DNA of 6,480 bases from Acidobacteriota bacterium (GTDB lineage: Bacteria; Acidobacteriota; UBA6911; RPQK01; JADFOI01). The stretch's first letter is position 1; every line of letters starts with the position of its first letter. The stretch covers positions 1-6,480 of the forward strand of contig JAPUKI010000060.1 in NCBI GenBank assembly GCA_027295745.1, in the 5' to 3' direction. A model generated the notes under the pieces. The model worked only from the letters and a program-made list of their open reading frames with translations, was not told where the DNA came from and did no database searches. The position numbers and the translations under genes are program-made. Positions 1 through 5,529 of this stretch are shown here, one piece after another.

Positions 1-93
1 GTATTTCTGGAACCCAATGGAACAGTCCACGACTACCTCAACCTGCTCACCGCAGTAGGGGCATATGAAGTGAACTGTTTCCAATAGGCTCAT
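1..93 (-). CDS. CPxCG-motif cysteine-rich protein, N-terminal part (runs off left edge)
   Basis: Reading the minus strand from the ATG at 93-91 gives 31 codons that stay open to the window edge. The peptide begins MSLLETVHFICPYCGEQVE and continues VVVDCSIGFQKY. The CPYCGE motif (residues 11-16), the VDCS at 22-25 and the aromatic-containing GFQKY end match the start of the small CPXCG-motif cysteine-rich family (Cys_rich_CPXG). Members are usually about 60-70 residues, with a second cysteine pair in the C-terminal half, which here lies outside the window. The cysteines probably bind zinc; no molecular function is established that I can state. An alternative ATG at 104 runs into a stop after four codons, which supports the start at 93. 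The gene points away from the solute-binding protein gene, so it is not in that operon. The call rests on the motif order in a short fragment, but the fit is good. Confidence 0.72.
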   Translation of the reverse strand, partial: MSLLETVHFICPYCGEQVEVVVDCSIGFQKY

Positions 94-111
94 GGTTTCC
101 CCATGAAACCT

Positions 112-140
112 ATTATGAGGCACAAGGATCTATCTATAAA
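112..140 (-). promoter_or_regulatory. Candidate sigma70-type promoter for the CPxCG gene
   Basis: On the minus strand, TTTATA (140-135) and CATAAT (117-112) are separated by 17 bp. They match the -35 consensus at 4/6 and the -10 consensus at 5/6. Transcription would start near 105 and leave a leader of about 12 nt, with GGGGA just before the ATG at 93. This is a match by eye in an AT-richer patch, so it is only a candidate. Confidence 0.25.
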
Positions 141-345
141 GAAAACCCGCGGCAAACTCACTCCAACTCAGTCCAGCCAACGCAAACCAATTTAGACGGC
201 CCATTTTGATGGCTTTCAGGGCACTTCAGGACTTAGCATTGAGCGCAACGCCTTCAAGCTCGAAGAACTTGGCCGGGCTGTCTTGGCTTGTTTTCTGGCG
301 GGTCCATCGATAGGATGAAACTCGGGTTTGCGACGATTTTGGAAC

Positions 346-351
346 AGGAGG
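346..351 (+). promoter_or_regulatory. Ribosome binding site that sets the start of the solute-binding protein
   Basis: A perfect AGGAGG lies at 346-351. Two ATGs follow back to back, at 354 and 357. The spacing is only 2 nt to the first but 5 nt to the second, so 357 is the preferred start. Longer readings from 288 or 315 would put a charged, non-signal stretch in front of the signal peptide and have no comparable site. Confidence 0.65.
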
Positions 352-356
352 GAATG

Positions 357-1229
357 ATGGCACTGCGCTTGACACGGGTTCTACAGATCGCGTTTCTCTT
401 CTGTATCTGGTCCCAGAGCTTGGTCGCAGAGACGAGGGTGTACAAGATTGCACAAGTCTTTCCGTTTCCGCCCTGGGACGTAGGTCCCTTGGAGGGGGTG
501 AGTATCGACGTCATGATGGCCATCTGTGAAGCGAATGCACCGATGAAATGCCAGTTCGAGGTACCACCGGCCCAGGACTGCTTCGATACCGATGACCAGG
601 GGAATGCGAGCGTGGGACTCGCGCTCGCGTCGGGCCAGATTGACGGCTGTTTGACCTGGTTCAAGACACCCGCACGGGAGCGACTCGGTGCGGAATTTGG
701 ACACGGCTACAGCCGCGGCTCCATACCGCAACTCATCGCAAGCAATGGAAACTCCGAATTCGACATGCTCGGTGCCGATGGAACCCTCAACCAGGCCGTG
801 GTCGGTTTCCTTGCAGGGTTTTTCAGCGATGCCGCCTGTCTGGGTACCCATTATGACGATTTCCAGGCGGTGATCTTCCCAAGTGATCAAGCGGGTCTGG
901 CGGAGACGGTGGCCGCGCTGCTCGTGGGAGCCATCGATCTCGCCTTCTGGGGCAGTCTCAACACCGTACCCTCCGGCACCCAACTCGTGGGTGAGCCGAT
1001 CGAGACCTGCGGGCCGGAGGAACTGGGCCTGGCGGTCTACCCCCCCAGCATGAGAAGAAAGAACCATTCGGATGCTCTTCGGCGCGATTACAACTGCGGG
1101 CTAGCCCTCATACGGGCGAACGGTGTGTTGGAGGATATCTGCACGAACTCGCCACACCCCGGGGGTGACCCTGCTTGCCTGCTGATAGGACCGCCCCCGA
1201 CCATCCAATGCCTGGCGGACAACCCATAG
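357..1229 (+). CDS. Secreted family-3 periplasmic solute-binding protein, cysteine-rich
   Basis: The predicted protein has 290 residues. Residues 1-24 are a Sec signal peptide: a basic start (MALRLTR), a hydrophobic core and a SLVA/ET cleavage site. The mature part has the landmarks of the SBP_bac_3 fold that captures polar amino acids and similar small ligands: FPPW near 37-40, GVSIDVMMAI (47-56, the usual G-x-DVxLxxAI segment), LASGQIDGCL (90-99), TPARER (104-109, matching the TPxR ligand-contact segment), GAIDLAFWG (191-199) and the closing ALIRANGVLEDIC (250-262). The length is normal for the family. There are ten cysteines after the signal peptide (57, 65, 75, 98, 161, 218, 247, 262, 274, 285), far more than usual, which suggests several disulfides. 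No permease or ATPase gene is adjacent, so it may be an orphan binding protein, serve a transporter encoded elsewhere, or feed a sensor. A histidine-kinase remnant lies just downstream on the same strand. The family is fairly sure; the ligand is unknown. Confidence 0.8.
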   Translation: MALRLTRVLQIAFLFCIWSQSLVAETRVYKIAQVFPFPPWDVGPLEGVSIDVMMAICEANAPMKCQFEVPPAQDCFDTDDQGNASVGLALASGQIDGCLTWFKTPARERLGAEFGHGYSRGSIPQLIASNGNSEFDMLGADGTLNQAVVGFLAGFFSDAACLGTHYDDFQAVIFPSDQAGLAETVAALLVGAIDLAFWGSLNTVPSGTQLVGEPIETCGPEELGLAVYPPSMRRKNHSDALRRDYNCGLALIRANGVLEDICTNSPHPGGDPACLLIGPPPTIQCLADNP

Positions 1230-1292
1230 CAGCCCGAGGAAAGCGAGCAGGCAGGCTTTGGCAGGTAAAGGCAGGGTCAAAGCACGGTTGAC

Positions 1293-1642
1293 GGATGGAT
1301 TCACAATATCGAGGCCACCGTTTCCCTCCAGAAATCATCAGCCACGCTGGTTGTCTCTACCCTCGGTTCAGCCTGAGCTTTCGAGTCGGTCGGCACCACC
1401 TCAAAGCAGTTCACCATCGACTCCTCTGGGACCAAGCGTTCGCTGACTGAGGAGAGGCGACGTGTGGGCCCTGAAAAGGGAGGGACCAGCCTGCCTTCCG
1501 GCCCACGACCGCTCGGCGATCCTTCAATTGACAATTCCGCCTGGCGCTATTGAAGATGCTGGCCGATGCCATGGGTGCCCATGTGGAAGCGGCAAACCGC
1601 CGGCCGGGTACCGAGTTTAGGCTTCGTTTTCCCACTGCTTAG
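1293..1642 (+). pseudogene. Decayed histidine kinase, catalytic ATPase domain remnant
   Basis: The best evidence is at 1532-1642, where one frame reads LALLKMLADAMGAHVEAANR and then RPGTEFRLRFPTA before a TAG. This matches the G2 box and last strands of histidine-kinase HATPase domains (GLALVKxLADAMGGxVEAxS...GTxFxLxLP). It begins right after a TGA (1529-1531) and has no start of its own. Upstream, in another frame, 1293-1373 reads WIHNIEATVSL and LVVSTLGSA up to a TGA at 1374-1376, then AFESVGTTSKQFTIDSSG and LTEERRRVGPEK. I read these as weak traces of the N box, the D box and the E-E-R-R-R-V-F-E-P-F segment; this part is inference. At least one stop and one frameshift separate the pieces, and the glycines of the G1 box are not recognisable, so no working kinase can be made. 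The phosphoacceptor histidine region is not found. No response regulator is adjacent. It could have partnered the upstream binding protein, but nothing proves this. Confidence 0.55.
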
Positions 1643-1747
1643 ATCCCCCCCCAAAGGATCGATGTTGAAAAAGGGCTCAGATGGTGGTCGCTACCGTGAT
1701 CGCTGCAACGGAGTCAGGCCGGATCATTGCGCCGATACAGTAGAGGG
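1643..1747 (+). other. Intergenic stretch without recognisable gene
   Basis: This lies between the histidine-kinase remnant and the left 21-bp repeat. It holds a run of eight C (1645-1652) and short open frames with no family resemblance I can name. I see no RNA gene or terminator in it. Confidence 0.4.
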
Positions 1748-1768
1748 GGTGTGAGGAGTGCGGGCTAG
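1748..1768 (+). repeat. Left copy of a 21-bp inverted repeat bracketing the transporter/aminotransferase unit
   Basis: The sequence starts GGTGTGAGGAG and ends TGCGGGCTAG. Its reverse complement recurs at 5201-5221 with 19 of 21 positions identical; the two differences are G/A at positions 9 and 11. It lies 42 bp before the start codon of the DUF3311 gene. It may be an insertion-sequence end, a cassette boundary or a dispersed extragenic repeat; no transposase is present in the window. Confidence 0.55.
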
Positions 1769-1810
1769 ACTTGAACGAAGAGTGTTCTATGATGGGGGAG
1801 GCCATTTCTG

Positions 1811-2080
1811 ATGTCTGAATTCGATCACGATTTGTTGGAACTGAAGAGGCGAGAGAGCCGGGAGCCGTGCCGGAAGGGTTGGATCTGGATCACTTACGTT
1901 GGCCTGTTTCTTCTCTCCATACCGTGGTATCTACCCCGAGAGACTCCACCTTTTCTATGGTTGGGGTTGCCCTATTGGGTGCTGATATCACTGTTGGTGA
2001 CCGTCGCCATTGCTCTCTTTACCGTTTTCGTGATTCGACGCTACTGGTCTGAAGACGAGAAGCACGACAGCTTGGACTGA
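1811..2080 (+). CDS. DUF3311-type small membrane protein, partner of the sodium:solute symporter
   Basis: This 89-residue protein has a charged cytoplasmic-looking N-terminus (MSEFDHDLLELKRRESR), a first membrane helix at about 24-40, the segment PPFLWLGLPYWVLI (46-59), a second helix to about 76, and a charged tail (RRYWSEDEKHD). The two-helix layout and the P-x-LWLGLPYW pattern fit the DUF3311 family, whose genes commonly sit directly before SSS/SSF sodium:solute symporter genes, as is the case here (13 bp between stop and next start). By analogy with the YhdT-PanF pairing it is probably a small accessory subunit of the symporter, but a biochemical role is not established. The start ATG has GGAGG at 1797-1801, 9 nt upstream. 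Family assignment is by pattern only; the close spacing makes co-transcription with the next gene likely. Confidence 0.75.
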   Translation: MSEFDHDLLELKRRESREPCRKGWIWITYVGLFLLSIPWYLPRETPPFLWLGLPYWVLISLLVTVAIALFTVFVIRRYWSEDEKHDSLD

Positions 2081-2093
2081 AGGGAAGCGGAAG

Positions 2094-3590
2094 ATGACGG
2101 AAATACCTTTCGGTCTGGGAGCCATCCTTTTTGTCGGAGGCTATCTGGGTCTTCTCCTGGTGCTGGGCTACCTGGCCAAGCGGCGGCGAGTGAGCGATTC
2201 CCTTGACGAGTTCTATCTGGCCGGGAGAAGCCTCGGGGGATTTGTCCTTTTTCTGACCCTCTATGCAACCCAGTACAGCGGCAATTCTCTTCTGGGCTAT
2301 CCCGGTGAGGCCTATCGACTGGGCTTCGCCTGGTTAATGAGTGTCGGATTCATGATGGCCATCGTCGTCGTCTACCTGATCTTCGCTCCCCGTCTGTATC
2401 GGATCTCAAGGCGCTATCGCTACGTCACACCCGGAGATTACATCAAGCATCGCTTTGGCTCGCCCTCGCTCACCCTGTGGTCTAACTTCCTTTTCGTCGC
2501 TGTCATGGTCAACTATCTGCTCGCTCAACTCATGGCCATGGGGCATGTGGTGGCCGGGTTGTCGGCTAATCTGATGCCCTACTGGATGGGTGTGGTCATC
2601 TTGACTTTGGTGATCATCATCTACGAAACGCTGGGCGGAATGCGGGCGGTGGCCTGGACAGACTGTATTCAGGGAGTGATGTTGCTGGTGGGACTTGTAG
2701 GATTGCTGGTGGCAATAGTGCCCGGTCCCCAGCGACTTGAAGTCACGACACAGTGGCTTTTGGAACATCAACCGCAAAAGGCCATGGTGCCTTCCTGGGA
2801 GATGTGTCGTACCTGGCTGAGTACCCTGCTGCTGATCGGTCTTTCTGCCTCCGTTTATCCTCAAGCCATTCAACGGATCTATGCGGCACGAAGCGTTGGC
2901 GCGCTCAAGCGCTCGCTCAGCTTGATGGCCTTCATGCCACTGGTGACCATGTCGGTTGTGCTGCTGGTGGGCATTTTGGCGATTCCGCAGTTTGCCGACT
3001 TGCGGGGCGTGGAAGCGGATCAGGTGATGCCCCTGCTCTTGCGGGAATGGGCCCAGCAGTCCTACTGGGTCTACGCCATGGCAGTACTGGTGATCACGGG
3101 CATTTTAGCGGCCATCATGTCAACGGCGGATTCCGCACTGCTCACCTTGTCTTCAATCTTGGCCAAGGACGTGCTGGGGACGACCGTGCTGCGGAATCTG
3201 GATGAGGTGCGTTTGACCCAGGTGGGCAAACTGCTTTCATGGGTGGTGATGGTGGCTGTGGCGTTGGTTGCCCTGGTACCCCGAATCACCCTGTGGGGAT
3301 TGACCGAACTAAAAATGGAGATCCTGGCACAGCTCTCACCTTTGTTTTTGCTGGGTCTGACCTGGCGCAGATTCACGGCAGGGCCCGCTCTGTTGGGGAT
3401 TGTGGTGGGTACGGGCCTGGCGATGGGGCTAACCCTGAGCGGACACGGCAGGGTTTGGGGAATCCACGCCGGTGTGCTGGGGATGGGTGTCAATTACCTG
3501 CTCTGTCTGGTGGCGACCTCTCTGCGACAGACGCCATCGCCCCTGCCAACAACTCAATCGCACATCTCATCTACGGTATCCAGAGCATAA
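2094..3590 (+). CDS. Sodium:solute symporter (SSS/SSF family permease)
   Basis: The 498-residue inner-membrane protein has about 13 hydrophobic helices (near 7-27, 46-68, 77-99, 125-152, 160-182, 190-209, 238-260, 276-298, 325-355, 376-395, 399-423, 432-450, 455-478), the usual SSF number and length. Family marks are EFYLAGRSLGGF (39-50), the helix-2 segment TQYSGNSLLGYPGEAYRLGF (59-78), GGMRAVAWTDCIQG (181-194) and MSTADSALLTLSSILAKD (342-359). This last segment holds the small hydroxyl residues that bind Na+ in the Na2 site of LeuT-fold transporters such as vSGLT. It should couple Na+ entry to uptake of an organic solute. The nearest style is the panthothenate/proline/organic-acid group rather than sugar carriers, but the substrate cannot be read from the sequence. 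AGGGAAG (2081-2087) precedes the ATG at a good distance, and the gene follows the DUF3311 gene as an operon. Its last 37 bp overlap the end of the convergent aminotransferase gene. Confidence 0.9.
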   Translation: MTEIPFGLGAILFVGGYLGLLLVLGYLAKRRRVSDSLDEFYLAGRSLGGFVLFLTLYATQYSGNSLLGYPGEAYRLGFAWLMSVGFMMAIVVVYLIFAPRLYRISRRYRYVTPGDYIKHRFGSPSLTLWSNFLFVAVMVNYLLAQLMAMGHVVAGLSANLMPYWMGVVILTLVIIIYETLGGMRAVAWTDCIQGVMLLVGLVGLLVAIVPGPQRLEVTTQWLLEHQPQKAMVPSWEMCRTWLSTLLLIGLSASVYPQAIQRIYAARSVGALKRSLSLMAFMPLVTMSVVLLVGILAIPQFADLRGVEADQVMPLLLREWAQQSYWVYAMAVLVITGILAAIMSTADSALLTLSSILAKDVLGTTVLRNLDEVRLTQVGKLLSWVVMVAVALVALVPRITLWGLTELKMEILAQLSPLFLLGLTWRRFTAGPALLGIVVGTGLAMGLTLSGHGRVWGIHAGVLGMGVNYLLCLVATSLRQTPSPLPTTQSHISSTVSRA

Positions 3591-5008
3591 TCCAGAGCTT
3601 CGAGTCCCTGGTCGATCTCCTCTCGAGTGCTGGTCAAGGCTGGACCAATTTTGAGCGTATTGGGTGTGAAGCCAGTCAGGAACACTCCCTTCTCCAGACA
3701 TTTCCCCATGACGATATTAATGGGCCAGTGACTGAGGTCGCCGGCCCTCATGGAGTTTCTGTCTTCTTTGACAAAAGGCTCTCGCCTTTCTTGATTTTTG
3801 ACCAGGTCGATGACCCAGAACATTCCGGCTCCCGCTATCTGTCCGATCGACTTGTGCCTGGGTTCCAGCTGGCGAAGTTGAGTTTCGAGGTACTTTCCCG
3901 TCTCTGCGGCCACGCTCACGATGTCCTCTTCGATCATGGCCTCCAGGGTGGCGACGATGGCCGCCAGGGTGATGGGATGACCTTCATGGCTGCTGCCACT
4001 CCACCATCTCTGTTGATCGAAAAACTCTCCGATTTCCTTGTTGACCACCACACCTCCACTGGGAAGCGCACAGCTGGTCAATCCCTTGCCGATCACCATG
4101 ATGTCTGGATAGGTGTCTTTGTAAAGTTGGTAGCCAAACCATTTCCCTAATCTTCCAAAGCCCGTGATTACCTCGTCGTCGATCCACAAAATGCCGTGCT
4201 TTCGGGTGATTTCTCTCAACTGGGGAATGTATTCGGGAGGGGAATAAATGCCAGCGCCGCCAAACATGATCTCGGTAATCACGGCAGCGATGTTCTCGGC
4301 GCCGATGACTTCGATAAGATGCTCCAAAGGACGTAAGCAGGGTAGGCTCCCTACGGGCTCCTTGCTCTTGCAGTCCGGGTAGGTATGCCCTACCGGACAT
4401 CGGTAGCAATAGGGAGCCGGTGCGACGTAGTACCCCGGAGTCGGAAAGCCGGGGACCTCCTGGAAAGAATTGGGGTCGGTCGGTGAAGCGAGATTGTTCG
4501 AGTATCCCCTTATACGGGTGCATCCACCGCCTGCGCCCGTGGTCCATCCATGAAAGGCGTACTCCTGGGTGATGATGTAGGGTCGTCCCGTATAGAGTTT
4601 GGCCATGAGCAGGGCCATCTCAACCCCCTCAGTCCCCGTGGAAAGAAAACGGACTCGTCCGGCCCAGTCATCCTGAATGATGTCCTCCACCAGGAGTTTG
4701 GAAGCCCTGGCTCGATAGTCGGTGCTGAAGGCAAAGTAGACGTGACCATAGCGGTCCAGGGCGTCCTTGATGCCTGAGATCACCTTGGGGTGGCGTTGTC
4801 CCATGTTGTCGGAGATCAGCTGGCTCATGAAGTCCAGCACCTTGGTGCCGTCTTGTAGATAAATGTGCCTCCCCTCCGTCTTGGAAATGAAGATGGGGTT
4901 GTACTCATCTTGGGCGTAGATATTGTGGATGTAATATCTTCGATCCCAGTCCTCCATGGTTTTCCAGTCGATATCTACAGTGCTGGGTTTGGTGACAGGC
5001 TCCGTCAT
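3554..5008 (-). CDS. Class III PLP-dependent aminotransferase
   Basis: The 484-residue cytoplasmic enzyme should transfer an amino group between an omega-amino compound and a keto acid using pyridoxal phosphate. Motifs in order: LDFMSQLISDNMGQRHP (58-74, the usual L-D-x-x-S-G-...-G-H-x-H-P region), STGTEGVEMA (123-132, cofactor phosphate site), FHGWTTGA (152-159), WIDDEVITGFGRLGKWFGY (275-293, with D278 as the likely pyridine-nitrogen partner), IGKGLTS (306-312, K308 as the Schiff-base lysine), SSHEGHPITLAA (339-350) and LKIGPALTSTREEID (452-466). The insert APYCYRCPVGHTYPDC (198-213) occurs in the taurine-pyruvate-aminotransferase-like branch of the family, so taurine, beta-alanine or a related amine is a possible substrate, but this is inference. 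Unusual points are TEIMFGGAG in place of the common EPVQGxGG, and LKIGP in place of LRISPP near the end. AAGGAG lies about 10 nt before the ATG. The symporter gene is convergent, so the two are not one transcript. The leader contains two dyads (5090-5139). Confidence 0.9.
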   Translation of the reverse strand: MTEPVTKPSTVDIDWKTMEDWDRRYYIHNIYAQDEYNPIFISKTEGRHIYLQDGTKVLDFMSQLISDNMGQRHPKVISGIKDALDRYGHVYFAFSTDYRARASKLLVEDIIQDDWAGRVRFLSTGTEGVEMALLMAKLYTGRPYIITQEYAFHGWTTGAGGGCTRIRGYSNNLASPTDPNSFQEVPGFPTPGYYVAPAPYCYRCPVGHTYPDCKSKEPVGSLPCLRPLEHLIEVIGAENIAAVITEIMFGGAGIYSPPEYIPQLREITRKHGILWIDDEVITGFGRLGKWFGYQLYKDTYPDIMVIGKGLTSCALPSGGVVVNKEIGEFFDQQRWWSGSSHEGHPITLAAIVATLEAMIEEDIVSVAAETGKYLETQLRQLEPRHKSIGQIAGAGMFWVIDLVKNQERREPFVKEDRNSMRAGDLSHWPINIVMGKCLEKGVFLTGFTPNTLKIGPALTSTREEIDQGLEALDYALDTVDEMCD

Positions 5009-5089
5009 GGCTCACTCTCCTTCCCCGGTCTTCAGTGTAGGGCGGGACAAGCTGGTTAAAGACCTGAACTGCAGCGACTCCCCGGTGCC

Positions 5090-5113
5090 ATCAAATAACC
5101 GATGTTGTTTGAT
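5090..5113 (-). promoter_or_regulatory. 24-bp dyad upstream of the aminotransferase (operator or leader hairpin)
   Basis: ATCAAATAAC and GTTGTTTGAT flank a 4-nt CGAT loop. Nine of ten pairs are Watson-Crick and one is T-G. It lies 82-105 bp before the aminotransferase ATG. The near-perfect symmetry and AT-rich arms suit an operator for a dimeric regulator; as RNA it would form a modest hairpin. It has no T-run after it on the minus strand, so an intrinsic terminator is unlikely. Confidence 0.45.
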
Positions 5114-5115
5114 TG

Positions 5116-5139
5116 TGCCTGGTCTGAACGATTCAGGCA
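5116..5139 (-). promoter_or_regulatory. Second dyad upstream of the aminotransferase, alternative pairings
   Basis: TGCCTG (5116-5121) and CAGGCA (5134-5139) form a 6-bp stem. The 12-nt interval together with the right arm can instead form CTGAA-CGA-TTCAG, so the two foldings compete for the same bases. It starts 2 bp from the dyad at 5090-5113. Whether it is a protein site, an RNA structure or chance cannot be told from the sequence. Confidence 0.3.
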
Positions 5140-5200
5140 AGAATTGTTTTGTGTGCTCTCAGGGGGAAAACAGTGCATCGACGACTCCCGGCCTGAACGG

Positions 5201-5221
5201 CTAGCCCGCATTTCTCACACC
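5201..5221 (-). repeat. Right copy of the 21-bp inverted repeat
   Basis: On the plus strand it reads CTAGCCCGCA then TTTCTCACACC, the reverse complement of 1748-1768 at 19 of 21 positions. It directly abuts the first recognisable codons of the Ser/Thr kinase remnant, consistent with an insertion or recombination boundary that cut the kinase there. Confidence 0.55.
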
Positions 5222-5222
5222 T

Positions 5223-5475
5223 GATCGTAGCGAGGGGGTGGAAGCCGCGCATTAGTAAGGGATCATTCACAGAGACTTGAAGCCTGCCAATGTGAAAATA
5301 ACGCCCGAGGGCAAGGTCAAGATCCTGGACTTTGTTTTAGCCAAAACGTTCAAGGATGAGACTTCTGTCGCTATAATTCTGCGGTGGTAGGTGCTTCCCG
5401 TCTGGTGACGCAGGGCGGAGTACTGTTGGAAAGTCCCTACTTGACATGCTGGTGTTGAGGGGGTACTCCTTAGCT
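5223..5475 (+). pseudogene. Decayed eukaryote-like Ser/Thr protein kinase, catalytic and activation loop remnant
   Basis: One frame reads DRSEGVEAAH (5223-5252), then two consecutive stops TAG TAA (5253-5258), then GIIHRDLKPANVKITPEG and KVKILDFVLAKTFKDE, ending at a TAG (5388-5390). In bacterial Hanks-type kinases the same place reads AEGLEAAHEKGIIHRDLKPANxKITPEGxVKxLDFGLAK, so the two stops sit exactly at the E-K codons. The HRD aspartate, the KPAN lysine and asparagine and the DFG aspartate remain, but the DFG glycine is now valine. Further on, another frame gives SPYLT (5432-5446) and GGTP (5459-5470), followed by a stop and bases that can be read as AY with small deletions. These fit the SPTLT...GTPAYMSPE activation segment. 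The N-lobe with the ATP loop and the C-lobe are absent. The remnant starts right beside the 21-bp repeat. It cannot yield a working kinase. Identification of the family is firm from the catalytic loop; the 3' limit is approximate. Confidence 0.82.
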
Positions 5476-5518
5476 ATCCAGATCGTCTTAGTTGACAACT
5501 TCAGCTTCTGTCTCAAAG

Positions 5519-5524
5519 AGGAGG
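5519..5524 (+). promoter_or_regulatory. Ribosome binding site of the amidohydrolase gene
   Basis: AGGAGG lies 5 nt before the ATG at 5530. It fixes this start, and the signal peptide begins immediately after it. Confidence 0.7.
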
Positions 5525-5529
5525 AAACA

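Noticed and set aside
115..195. Plus-strand 26-codon ORF beginning MRHKDLSIKK
   Set aside because: It is too short, has no ribosome binding site and lies over the candidate promoter of the CPxCG gene.
226..289. Minus-strand tail reading SPAKFFELEGVALNAKS before a stop, like a protein C-terminus
   Set aside because: The wording looks protein-like, but the frame upstream runs into antisense of the binding-protein gene and I cannot tie it to a family.
381..1067. 228-codon minus-strand open frame opposite the solute-binding protein
   Set aside because: It is antisense to a gene with a clear signal peptide and family motifs, and its translation has no recognisable domain.
1176..1253. TGCCTGCT and AGCAGGCA as a possible terminator after the solute-binding protein
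   Set aside because: The arms are 62 bp apart, the left arm is inside the coding sequence and no T-run follows.
1645..1652. Run of eight C as a possible phase-variation tract
   Set aside because: It is not inside any recognisable reading frame or promoter.
1766..1793. Promoter-like TAGACT and TATGAT, 16 bp apart, before the DUF3311 gene
   Set aside because: Transcription would begin about 1800, inside the ribosome binding site at 1797-1801, so it could not serve the gene well.
3239..4150. 303-codon plus-strand open frame across the end of the symporter and the aminotransferase
   Set aside because: It runs antisense to the conserved aminotransferase and out of frame with the symporter, and shows no family motif.
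5441..5469. Perfect TTGACA -35 box before the amidohydrolase
   Set aside because: No credible -10 sits 16-18 bp downstream (TACTCC), and the bases are explained by the kinase remnant (SPYLT segment).
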